Origin: Bacteroidales bacterium Bact_19
GTDB taxonomy: Bacteria; Bacteroidota; Bacteroidia; Bacteroidales; ML635J-15
DNA length: 63,238 nt
Direction of reading: 5' to 3'
Assembly (NCBI GenBank): GCA_001603595.1
Contig: LUZK01000038.1
Location: 1-63,238 of the forward strand
Shown: in pieces, positions 46,438 to 54,635 of the stretch
How positions within the stretch are numbered: the stretch's first letter is position 1
Layout: every line of letters starts with the position of its first letter
Notes under the pieces: generated by a model
The model's input: the letters and a program-made list of their open reading frames with translations, nothing else
Databases searched by the model: none
Told to the model about the DNA's origin: nothing
Position numbers and translations under genes: made by a program

Positions 46438-47136
46438 TTATTTTTTATTTTGTTCGATTTTTAATTCTGCTCTTGTAATGTATTTTTCGATTTCTCTTTG
46501 TTGAGGAGTATCGTAATAATCTTTATCAATTTTTTTGTAAAGTTCCAGAGCTTTTTCATAATCATTAAGTAATTCGCAAGTTCTGCCTGCTTTCATTAGA
46601 AATATAGGAGAAAGGAGGTCGTTGTCGGCTTTTTTTGCAGCATCAAGATAGTAATCGAGAGCTTTATCGAGGTCGCCTAATTCCATATAAGCGTCGCCAA
46701 TTAAACCTATAGCCATGGCACTAACCATTGCATCTTTGCTTTTGAATTTTTTAAGATGGCTGATAGCAGTTTCGTAATCGCCTAAACGCATGTAGCACAC
46801 ACCAGCATAATAGCGAGATGCTTTTCCGATAGGAGTTCTGCCGTAATCATCAATAATATCAAGTAATCCGGGATAAACTCCGTCGCCATTGAGAGCAAGA
46901 TTAAAGGAATCACGTTCAAAATACATTTCTGCTTTAAAAGCTTCTGCCCATGATTGTTTAATTCTTGGTTCTCTGATAAATCTGTAGTACCCTATAACCA
47001 ATAAAACAACCAAAAGTAAACCTGCTATCCCGTAAATAAATGCTTTCTGATTTTCTTCTATAAAATTTTCAGCTCTGCTTAATGATGATTCTACTGACTT
47101 GAAAGCATCTTTTTCTTCTGTTTTCTTTTTTGCCAT
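46438..47136 (-). CDS. Membrane-anchored tetratricopeptide repeat protein
   Basis: A 232-residue protein with a charged N terminus, a single transmembrane segment (AFIYGIAGLLLVVLLVIGYYRF, ~33-54) and a periplasmic TPR region with at least three repeats (KASRYYAGVCYMRLGDYETAISHLKKF, AIGLIGDAYMELGDLDKALDYYLDAAKK, AGRTCELLNDYEKALELYKKI). The layout resembles YfgM-like proteins, which work with the translocon and periplasmic chaperones in other bacteria; that comparison is loose. It has its own promoter and terminator. Confidence 0.8.
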   Translation of the reverse strand: MAKKKTEEKDAFKSVESSLSRAENFIEENQKAFIYGIAGLLLVVLLVIGYYRFIREPRIKQSWAEAFKAEMYFERDSFNLALNGDGVYPGLLDIIDDYGRTPIGKASRYYAGVCYMRLGDYETAISHLKKFKSKDAMVSAMAIGLIGDAYMELGDLDKALDYYLDAAKKADNDLLSPIFLMKAGRTCELLNDYEKALELYKKIDKDYYDTPQQREIEKYITRAELKIEQNKK

Positions 47137-47175
47137 AATAAAATTATTTATCTATCAAGTTTTTATTTAAGGCTG

Positions 47176-47183
47176 CAAATTTA
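47176..47183 (-). promoter_or_regulatory. Predicted -7 box for the TPR protein gene
   Basis: The minus strand reads TAAATTTG (TAnnTTTG) about 40 bp upstream of the ATG at 47136. Confidence 0.42.
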
Positions 47184-47234
47184 TATTATTAAATTCAATT
47201 TTGAAAGTTAGAATAAAATTTTTATACAATAATT

Positions 47235-48680
47235 TTATTGATTTTTATTTCCGAATATCCAGAGACCAATAAATGTTATTATTCCATTAAGTAAAAGTAG
47301 TTCGTATCCCATTTTGTAATCAAATGAATTCAGCAAAAATTTGTATGTAAAAAAGCAAATCACCGGACTCAAAATGCTTATGAAAGGAACAGCTTTGCCG
47401 TTAGTTGTTCGTTTTGTAAATAATCCGTATGCATAAATTCCAAGTAAAGGTCCGTAGGTGTAACCAGCTATTGTAAATATTGCGTCAATTACGCTTTTTT
47501 CGTTTATGATGTTAAAAATAATAATAATTGTTGCCATCAATATCGAAAAACTAATATGAACAATTGTTCTAATTTTTTTTATTTGATTTTCTGTTTTGTT
47601 TTTGATACCGATGATGTCCACGGTAAAAGATGTTGTAAGAGCAGTGAGGGCACTGTCGGCACTTGAATATGCCGAAGCCATTAATCCTATAAGGAAAAGT
47701 ATCAATATTCCTGTTCCGAGATATCTTGAAGCAATTATTGGATAAAGGTTATCGCCTTTTATGAGATTAGTATCAATATTGTGACTTGTGGCAAAAATCA
47801 TTAAAAGTACGCCAAGAGATAAGAAAAGTAAGTTTGCAGGAATAAAAGCAAAGCCATAGCTTATAACATTTTTTTTTGCATCTTTTAATGATTTGCAACT
47901 AAGATTTTTCTGCATCATATCCTGGTCGAGACCGGTCATTACAATCGTAACCAAAGCTCCGCTAATAAATTGTTTTACGAAATGCTGTGATGATTTCCAA
48001 TCGTAGAACTCAAAAATACGGAAATATTTACTTTCGGTAATGGCATTTACTGTTTCAGAAAAATTAAATTTTAACTCTGATGAAATAATTACTATTGTTG
48101 CTATTAATGTTGCAAAAAGAAAAAATGTTTGAAGTGTATCTGTCCAGATTATTGTTTTTATCCCTCCTCTAAAAGTGTAAACCCAAATTAGAAGTATTGA
48201 CAGACAAACCGTAAGATAAAAAGGTATTCCAAGTTCGTTAAAAATAGTTACTTGCAAAACGTTTGCGACAATAAATAATCTGAATGCCGACCCAATTGTA
48301 CGCGAAAGCAGAAAGAACGAAGCTCCTGTTTTATAAGTAATGGTGTCGAAGCGTTTTTCGAGATAAGTATATATAGACGTGAGTTGTAACTTATAATAAA
48401 CCGGCAAAAGAACATGTGCAATAAAAAGATATCCGAGAAAATATCCGAAAACCATTTGCATATATGTCATATCGGTAGTTTGTACCCATCCCGGAACCGA
48501 AATAAAAGTTACTCCGGAAATTGAAGACCCCAACATCCCAAAAGCTACTATGTACCATCTGGATTTACGGTTACCAAGAAAAAAACCTTCGGAATTTACA
48601 TTTTTTGAAGTGAAAACAGAGATTAAAATCAAAATTCCAAAGTATGAAAGTACTATTGCCAAAACAATCAGTGGATTCAT
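47235..48680 (-). CDS. Sodium:solute symporter (SSS family)
   Basis: A 481-residue membrane protein with about 13 transmembrane helices. Family signatures include SEGFFLGNRKSRWYIVAFGMLGSSISGVTFISVPGWV (first helices and sodium site) and GLMASAYSSADSALTALTTSFTVDI (eighth helix motif). The substrate is not predictable; relatives carry sugars, proline, pantothenate or sialic acid. It is divergent from the esterase gene, 93 bp apart. Confidence 0.9.
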   Translation of the reverse strand: MNPLIVLAIVLSYFGILILISVFTSKNVNSEGFFLGNRKSRWYIVAFGMLGSSISGVTFISVPGWVQTTDMTYMQMVFGYFLGYLFIAHVLLPVYYKLQLTSIYTYLEKRFDTITYKTGASFFLLSRTIGSAFRLFIVANVLQVTIFNELGIPFYLTVCLSILLIWVYTFRGGIKTIIWTDTLQTFFLFATLIATIVIISSELKFNFSETVNAITESKYFRIFEFYDWKSSQHFVKQFISGALVTIVMTGLDQDMMQKNLSCKSLKDAKKNVISYGFAFIPANLLFLSLGVLLMIFATSHNIDTNLIKGDNLYPIIASRYLGTGILILFLIGLMASAYSSADSALTALTTSFTVDIIGIKNKTENQIKKIRTIVHISFSILMATIIIIFNIINEKSVIDAIFTIAGYTYGPLLGIYAYGLFTKRTTNGKAVPFISILSPVICFFTYKFLLNSFDYKMGYELLLLNGIITFIGLWIFGNKNQ

Positions 48681-48773
48681 GCTTATATTTTTTGCAAATC
48701 ACGTTTTTTATTTTGTTTTTAGCAAAATATTTTTCAAAAAGTTATCATATTTGTAATGTTGAAAATATAACTT

Positions 48774-50426
48774 ATGATTTTAAGATTGATAACACTTATA
48801 CAGCTTTTAATAATTATCGTATTCTACTGTAGTGCAAAAAGTAATAATAATATAGAAAAACCTTATGAACAAACAATTATTAAACCTAAACTGAACAACT
48901 GGTATTATGCAAACATAAACGATTCATTAATTTATTTCCGAGTTAACATTCTGAAAGAAAATTATGCTGAAGGAGAATTTTTTTTGCTTGAAAAGTCACC
49001 TTATGCAAAAAAAGAAAAATTTAAGGTTAAAATTAATGACAATAAATATGAATTAAGTTACAGGGACAAAGTTTTGGAAATGAAAGTTTTAACAAGTGCC
49101 AGGAATGAAAATATTGTTTTTATTTATTCCTTGCGTAAAAAACCTTTTATGTGGATTTTCAACCGATGGGAAGAACCTAAAACTTTTTTTGCAGCAAAAT
49201 TTCGCGAACCTGATTATAAAACATTTCCTAAAAGATATAAAGAAAAGGTTTTTTCAGATATTAATGTTAAAAACGATATTATTTACGGAAAAGCAAAAGG
49301 CTACTGGACGAGCTATCCGGCAGAGGAGGAATCATATCTTGACATTCTTTTAAAGGGGATATTGTCAACATTGAAAAAAAAAGACCTTGAATTAAAAGCA
49401 GATGTTTATTTTCCGACCGAAGATACAATTAAGGAACGCCCTTTTATAATGTTTATTCATGGCGGAGCATTCTATATTGGGGATAAACAGTCGGATGCCA
49501 TGGTTCAGTTTTGCAGATATTTCACTTCATTGGGATATGTTACAGCATCTATAAATTACAGACTGGGGTTTATTCCATTAGGTTCGGAGGTCGAACGGGC
49601 CGGCTACAGAGCTTTACAGGACGCTCATGCAGCAATGCGTTATTTCGTTGAAAACAGAACAAGATTCGGAATTGACACTTCGAAAATTTTTTTAGGAGGT
49701 TCGTCTGCCGGCGGAATTACTGCCTTAAATCTGGCATTTATGCGTAATAATAACAGGCCAAAATCAAGTTTTAAAAATCTGTTGAACGAAGACCTAGGAA
49801 AAATTGAAAGTTCAGGGAACAATCTAAAGAAAAATTTTAGCATAAAGTCTGTGATTAATATGTGGGGAGCAGTTGAAAATACCGATATCTTGAAAAATTC
49901 TAAAGCCTCGGTCATCTCTTTTCACGGCGATGCTGATTTGGTGGTACCTATTAACTGCGATTATCCTTTTAAAGACATACAGGCAAATTTTTCATCTTTA
50001 ATTCTAAACAAAGTTTGCGGTTCTCTCGAAATTCACATTAAACTGCGTGAACTTGAACGTAAAGAGGAACTTCATATTCTGAAAAACAAGGGACATTCTC
50101 CTCATGTGGATGCTGCCAATAAATTAAATGATGTTTTTTATTTTATTTGTTCAAAGTCAACAGATTTTTTGTATTCTGAGCTATTGCCCGAATGTGCGAG
50201 GATTAATACTTATCCCAAAACTCCCGGCAAACGTGCTTCGAGTTTTTATATGGTGGATTGTAATAACTACAGACAAATATACTGGAGAATAAAAGGCGGT
50301 TTAATCATTGGTACTAAAAATAACACTGTGAGAGTTGTATGGTTTGATGATGAACCTGAACATAAATTATTTGCCTCTGTTTTATTTGATAATGGTATTA
50401 GTGAGGTTTTGGAGTATTGGTTTTAG
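48774..50426 (+). CDS. Secreted alpha/beta-hydrolase (carboxylesterase-like) with an extra N-terminal domain
   Basis: A 550-residue exported protein. A signal peptide (~20) leads to about 150 residues of beta-rich sequence that I do not recognise (LNNWYYANINDSLIYFRVNILKENYAEGEF...). The hydrolase core follows: oxyanion motif FIHGGAFYIGDK (~228), nucleophile GGSSAGG (Ser ~309), acid in FHGDADLVVP and base His in NKGHSPHVD. It ends with a short beta tail. The closest general family is bacterial carboxylesterases acting on acetylated or feruloylated glycans, unproven here. Its TAG stop (50424-50426) lies at the start of RGTT tract 2. Confidence 0.82.
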   Translation: MILRLITLIQLLIIIVFYCSAKSNNNIEKPYEQTIIKPKLNNWYYANINDSLIYFRVNILKENYAEGEFFLLEKSPYAKKEKFKVKINDNKYELSYRDKVLEMKVLTSARNENIVFIYSLRKKPFMWIFNRWEEPKTFFAAKFREPDYKTFPKRYKEKVFSDINVKNDIIYGKAKGYWTSYPAEEESYLDILLKGILSTLKKKDLELKADVYFPTEDTIKERPFIMFIHGGAFYIGDKQSDAMVQFCRYFTSLGYVTASINYRLGFIPLGSEVERAGYRALQDAHAAMRYFVENRTRFGIDTSKIFLGGSSAGGITALNLAFMRNNNRPKSSFKNLLNEDLGKIESSGNNLKKNFSIKSVINMWGAVENTDILKNSKASVISFHGDADLVVPINCDYPFKDIQANFSSLILNKVCGSLEIHIKLRELERKEELHILKNKGHSPHVDAANKLNDVFYFICSKSTDFLYSELLPECARINTYPKTPGKRASSFYMVDCNNYRQIYWRIKGGLIIGTKNNTVRVVWFDDEPEHKLFASVLFDNGISEVLEYWF

Positions 50427-50672
50427 TTAGTTGGTTAGTTGGTTGGTTGGTTGGTTAGTTGGTTAGTTAGTTAGTTGGTTGGTTAGTTAGTTAGTTGGTT
50501 GGTTGGTTAGTTGGTTAGTTAGTTAGTTAGTTAGTTGGTTGGTTAGTTAGTTGGTTGGTTGGTTAGTTGGTTAGTTAGTTGGTTGGTTAGTTGGTTAGTT
50601 AGTTAGTTGGTTGGTTAGTTAGTTAGTTGGTTGGTTAGTTAGTTAGTTGGTTAGTTGGTTAGTTGGTTGGTT
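50425..50672 (+). repeat. RGTT tetranucleotide tract 2: 62 perfect units
   Basis: 248 bp made only of AGTT or GGTT (29 GGTT, 33 AGTT by my count), with no departure from RGTT. It begins inside the stop codon of the upstream esterase (TAG at 50424-50426) and ends at TTGATAAATT. The order of A and G units is irregular but shows recurring AGTT-AGTT-AGTT-GGTT-GGTT blocks. Unlike tracts 1 and 3 there is no shared distal flank; the sequence after it is GATAAATTAGATGGGGGG. Confidence 0.97.
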
Positions 50673-50745
50673 GATAAATTAGATGGGGGGTGTGAAATAT
50701 TTGATTATTTTTGTGCTGTAAATTTTTTAGATATTTTGAAATTAT
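50673..50745 (+). promoter_or_regulatory. Region upstream of recR with predicted -7 box
   Basis: Between tract 2 and recR lies a G6 run (50685-50690) and a TATTTTTG -7 box at 50706-50713, 32 bp before the recR ATG. The promoter probably drives recR-unknown-unknown-folC. No -33 box was clear, partly because the upstream region is the repeat. Confidence 0.4.
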
Positions 50746-51372
50746 ATGAGTTTTGAAGGAAAATCAGGTAAGTATCTGGAAGATGTTGTTTTGCAATTCA
50801 CGGGATTCCCGGGAATAGGACGAAAAACGGCATTAAGATTTGCTTTGCACTTGTTGCGTCGTTCGGATACTGAGGTTGAATTATTTCTTGAAGCTGTTCG
50901 TAAACTAAAAACTCAAACTAAATTTTGCCGCATCTGTCATAATCTTTCGGATGAAGATATTTGCCCGATTTGTTCGGATAATAAACGCAACCATTCTCTG
51001 ATTTGCGTTGTGGAAGGTATTCATGATGTTATAGCCATCGAAAGTACTTCTCAATATAATGGTTTGTATCATGTTCTGGGCGGATTAATTTCACCAATAG
51101 ACGGAATTGGGCCTAACGATATTAAAATAAAATCCTTAATCGAAAGGCTTGAAAATAATAAAGTTGATGAGGTAATATTTGCACTTCCTGCTACAACTGA
51201 AGGGGATACGACAAACTACTACATCGGCAAAAAAATTAACGGATTGTGCAACGAGATAACTGTCATTTCAAGAGGTGTAGCAGTTGGCGAAGAACTTCAA
51301 TACACCGACGGAATTACCCTCGGACAATCTATAATTAACCGAAAACCATTTTTTGAAATTATGAAAAAATGA
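50746..51372 (+). CDS. recR: Recombination mediator RecR
   Basis: A 208-residue clamp-like protein acting with RecF/RecO to load RecA. The N-terminal helix-hairpin-helix is LQFTGFPGIGRKTALRFALHLL (~14-36). The zinc finger CRICHNLSDEDICPIC (~57-72) is followed by the Toprim domain ICVVEGIHDVIAIESTSQYNGLYHVLGG. The C-terminal motif TEGDTTNYYIGKKI is family-typical. It is the first of four same-strand genes with gaps of 3 and 10 bp and a 4-bp overlap. Confidence 0.96.
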   Translation: MSFEGKSGKYLEDVVLQFTGFPGIGRKTALRFALHLLRRSDTEVELFLEAVRKLKTQTKFCRICHNLSDEDICPICSDNKRNHSLICVVEGIHDVIAIESTSQYNGLYHVLGGLISPIDGIGPNDIKIKSLIERLENNKVDEVIFALPATTEGDTTNYYIGKKINGLCNEITVISRGVAVGEELQYTDGITLGQSIINRKPFFEIMKK

Positions 51373-51375
51373 TTT

Positions 51376-52080
51376 ATGAAAAGGCTTTATTCCTTTATAA
51401 TTTTTGTTTTGATCTTATCTTCTCTGAATTCTTTTAATTCTATTGCTCAGGAGGAAGAAGAGTTTATAAACTATGAATTCGGATTATTATTTAACGACGG
51501 CATTTTTTTAGATTTTAACAGTTTTCGTAACAATATACCGATGGATTTCGGGAGAATGATAATTCCGTCGTATGATTTGCCCGATTTTTTCAGAATTTTA
51601 GATACTGTTTCGGAGATTGTTTACAGCGATGATTTTGGAATAAGTCAAAGAATATCAAAAAAAAACGTCTGGGGTTATAGCAAAAACGGACGTCCTTATA
51701 TTTTTTATAATGGTAAAGCTAATCTGATACCTTATGTAGGCAGTATTTCGCACTTTGTAAGCACTGTTAAGGTAATTTATCAGAGCTTTTCGGATCCGTT
51801 TTATTATCCGTATTACTCTCCATTTTATGACCCGTATTATTCATTTAATCATAGAAATCGTACTTATCAGAGTGAAGAACTTGTACACTATATTATTGAT
51901 ATGGAAACCGGAACAGTTTTGGAATATAACTCAAGTAACCTTGAAGAAATTTTTAAACGTGAGCCAAAAATTTATGAAGAATTTTCTAAATTGAGTAAAC
52001 GAAAGAAGAATAAACAGTTGTTTTATTACGTTAGACTTTATAATGAATTAAGACCTTTGAAATTTCAACAATACAAATAA
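51376..52080 (+). CDS. Exported protein of unknown function in the recR-folC operon
   Basis: A 234-residue protein with a signal peptide (MKRLYSFIIFVLILSSLNSFNSIAQ) followed by an acidic EEEEF stretch. It is rich in aromatics: FSDPFYYPYYSPFYDPYYSFNHRN is a Tyr/Phe/Pro-dense segment (~140-163). I recognise no domain. It begins 3 bp after recR and is separated from the next unknown gene by 10 bp, so the two unknowns are probably co-expressed with recR and folC. Confidence 0.65.
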   Translation: MKRLYSFIIFVLILSSLNSFNSIAQEEEEFINYEFGLLFNDGIFLDFNSFRNNIPMDFGRMIIPSYDLPDFFRILDTVSEIVYSDDFGISQRISKKNVWGYSKNGRPYIFYNGKANLIPYVGSISHFVSTVKVIYQSFSDPFYYPYYSPFYDPYYSFNHRNRTYQSEELVHYIIDMETGTVLEYNSSNLEEIFKREPKIYEEFSKLSKRKKNKQLFYYVRLYNELRPLKFQQYK

Positions 52081-52090
52081 TTTATTTTTT

Positions 52091-52948
52091 ATGAGAAAGA
52101 TATTATGGTTTTTAATTTTAATGTTAAATCTAAGCTATTATTACTCACAGGTAGAAATTCCTGTTGCAAGTCAGACTGACCTGAATAAATTTTTAAGATC
52201 AACAACACTAGTAGTACTTAAAAATGATAGAACATCTGATTATAATGATGCCATTCGTGAAGCTGTAGAAAAGTTCTGGACTCTCACTCCTTATGAGTTT
52301 ATTTATGAATCGGATTTTAAAAAATATATGAAAGATTCAGGAAAATCATTTCTTATGATAAATCAGGTTTATTTCGAAAAAGATAAAACACAAACTCTTT
52401 TTGATTTTTTAATATTAACAAACGGAGGTAATTACAAGGATGTTAATGATATGCCAACTATTGCGGCAGTTCCATTGTGCTACAACGGAGCTTTGGAGTC
52501 CGAATATGCCTATAAGATGGGAGCAATTGTTAAATTTGTTCAATTACACGTTAAGACATGCAAAGAAAATCCTTCTTTAAATAAAGATAATATTGCAAAA
52601 TATTATCTCGAAAAATCCGGTAGCCCCCGAAAAAAAACATTATACTTACTAAAAACTGAAATTGAACCCGATATCCGAACTAAAAATTCTCTTGCCTCGG
52701 TTTATCCTTTTTCTTTTGAATATGCAGAACGGGAGGATATAAAAAAACTAATTGATAAAGAGGATGAAAATGCAATAATGCTACATTTAATTAAACCAAA
52801 ACTTAGTTCTACACTTTCATATTGCGTGAAAATTATTTTTGATGCAAAATCCGGTTTGATATATTATTATGATTCGCATAAAATTACTGAAAAAGCCAGG
52901 GATTACATACTTAAATCGGATATCAAAAAATTAGCCTCAAAAAAATGA
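52091..52948 (+). CDS. Exported protein of unknown function in the recR-folC operon
   Basis: A 285-residue protein with a signal peptide (to about SYYYSQ). The mature part begins VEIPVASQTDLNKFLRSTTLVVLKNDRTSDYNDAIREAVEKFWTLTPYEFI, an alpha/beta pattern reminiscent of periplasmic proteins of unknown role. YCVKIIFDAKSGLIYYYDSHKITEKARDYILKSDIKKLA lies near the end. No catalytic motif is obvious. It overlaps folC by the ATGA tetranucleotide, so translation is coupled to folC. Confidence 0.68.
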   Translation: MRKILWFLILMLNLSYYYSQVEIPVASQTDLNKFLRSTTLVVLKNDRTSDYNDAIREAVEKFWTLTPYEFIYESDFKKYMKDSGKSFLMINQVYFEKDKTQTLFDFLILTNGGNYKDVNDMPTIAAVPLCYNGALESEYAYKMGAIVKFVQLHVKTCKENPSLNKDNIAKYYLEKSGSPRKKTLYLLKTEIEPDIRTKNSLASVYPFSFEYAEREDIKKLIDKEDENAIMLHLIKPKLSSTLSYCVKIIFDAKSGLIYYYDSHKITEKARDYILKSDIKKLASKK

Positions 52949-54237
52949 ATTACGAAGAAGTACTGAAGTTTATGTACGAGTCGCTGCCAATGTATCAGAG
53001 GATAGGAGCAGCGGCATATAAGGCAGATCTCAATACTACAATTAAGCTTGATGATTATTTCGGGAATCCTCACAAACATTATAAAACCATTCATATAGCA
53101 GGTACAAACGGTAAGGGATCTGTTTCACATTCGCTGGCATCTGTTCTGCAAGAAGCAGGTTACAAAACAGGACTATATACATCTCCGCATCTTGTTGATT
53201 ATCGCGAAAGAATTAGAGTAAATGGAGAAAAAATCTCAAAAGAATTTGTAACTGATTTTATAAATAATAATCTTAAAGTCTTGAAAGAATTAAAACCTTC
53301 TTTCTTTGAGATGTCTGTTGCTTTGGCGTTTGAGTATTTCCGTTTTATGAAGGTAGATATTGCTGTGATAGAAGTTGGAATGGGAGGGAGGTTGGATTCT
53401 ACTAACATTATCAATCCCATAATTTCAGTCATAACAAATATTGATTATGACCACACTCAATTTCTTGGTGATACAAAAGAAAAAATAGCAGTTGAAAAAG
53501 CGGGTATAATAAAACCAAAAGTTCCTGTAATTATAGGAGAATCCTCTCCGGAAACTGATAATGTGTTTTTACAAAAAGCAAAGTCTGAAAATTCCCGCAT
53601 TTTATTCACAGATAAAATAAGCACTTGCGAACAAATCAAAAGCGATTTTGAAAATTCTATATACAGATTTTCAAAAAATGGTATTAGCAACGAATTTAAT
53701 TTTGCTTTAGGTGGAAATTATCAACATAAGAATTTAAACCTAATAATTAATGCCGTTGAGTGTATAAATGATATAGGTGTAAAAATTAATGATGATAGTC
53801 TAGCAAACGGATTAAAAAATGTAGTTAAAAATACAAGTTTCAGAGGGAGATGGGAAAAACTAAACGACAACCCTCTTTGTGTCTGCGATACCGGACATAA
53901 CAAAAATGGAATCACCGAAATAATTAAACAAATTAAAAATATAAAGGCAGATAAATACCATTTTGTCTTGGGTTTTGTAAGCGATAAAAATGTTTCCGAA
54001 CTTCTGGAACTTTTCCCTAACGACGAAAGAAATAAGTACTATTTTACTCAAGCATCAATTCCAAGGGCAATGTCCATTGAAGATTTAAAAAATATTGTAA
54101 TTACAAAATGTTTTTCGCAGGTAAGTTTTTATTCCAATGTTCCTTCAGCATATAATGCAGCAATGAGTTCTGCGGGTGAAAATGATTTTGTTTTTGTTGG
54201 TGGTAGTAATTTTGTTGTTGGGGAGATAGTTGGTTAG
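52945..54237 (+). CDS. folC: Dihydrofolate synthase / folylpolyglutamate synthase
   Basis: Adds glutamate to dihydropteroate and folates. The 430-residue Mur-ligase-like enzyme has the ATP loop HIAGTNGKGSVSHSLASVLQ (~49-68), the substrate loop YTSPHLVDYRERIRVNG, the metal/ATP motif VIEVGMGGRLDSTN, ITNIDYDHTQFLG, and the C-terminal domain entry RGRWEKLNDNPLCVCDTGHNKNG. The natural C terminus is nearly intact (FVFVGGSNFVVGEIV). The last Gly codon and the TAG stop (54235-54237) are part of RGTT tract 3, so the repeat has replaced the native stop. Confidence 0.95.
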   Translation: MNYEEVLKFMYESLPMYQRIGAAAYKADLNTTIKLDDYFGNPHKHYKTIHIAGTNGKGSVSHSLASVLQEAGYKTGLYTSPHLVDYRERIRVNGEKISKEFVTDFINNNLKVLKELKPSFFEMSVALAFEYFRFMKVDIAVIEVGMGGRLDSTNIINPIISVITNIDYDHTQFLGDTKEKIAVEKAGIIKPKVPVIIGESSPETDNVFLQKAKSENSRILFTDKISTCEQIKSDFENSIYRFSKNGISNEFNFALGGNYQHKNLNLIINAVECINDIGVKINDDSLANGLKNVVKNTSFRGRWEKLNDNPLCVCDTGHNKNGITEIIKQIKNIKADKYHFVLGFVSDKNVSELLELFPNDERNKYYFTQASIPRAMSIEDLKNIVITKCFSQVSFYSNVPSAYNAAMSSAGENDFVFVGGSNFVVGEIVG

Positions 54238-54635
54238 TTAGTTAGTTGGTTGGTTAGTTAGTTGGTTAGTTGGTTGGTTAGTTAGTTGGTTGGTTAGTTG
54301 GTTAGTTAGTTGGTTGGTTAGTTGGTTGGTTGGTTAGTTAGTTGGTTAGTTAGTTAGTTGGTTGGTTAGTTGGTTAGTTAGTTGGTTGGTTGGTTGGTTA
54401 GTTAGTTGGTTGGTTAGTTGGTTAGTTAGTTGGTTGGTTAGTTGGTTGGTTGGTTAGTTGGTTGGTTGGTTAGTTGGTTAGTTAGTTGGTTAGTTGGTTA
54501 GTTGGTTGGTTGGTTAGTTGGTTAGTTGGTTAGTTGGTTAGTTAGTTGGTTGGTTAGTTGGTTGGTTAGTTAGTTGGTTGGTTAGTTGGTTAGTTGGTTG
54601 GTTGGTTGGTTAGTTAGTTAGTTAGTTGGTTGGTT
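54228..54635 (+). repeat. RGTT tetranucleotide tract 3: 102 perfect units, overlapping the folC 3' end
   Basis: 408 bp consisting only of AGTT and GGTT (about 55 GGTT and 47 AGTT), beginning inside the last codons of folC. A 68-bp run (17 units in identical A/G order) appears at 54272-54339 and again at 54392-54459, suggesting growth by segment duplication as well as by slippage. The tract is followed at 54636 by the conserved flank shared with tract 1. Confidence 0.97.

Noticed and set aside
45238-46440. FMN riboswitch upstream of ribH
   Set aside because: The space before ribH holds only the TPR gene terminator and 13 bp; there is no room for an RFN element and none of its conserved bases are seen.
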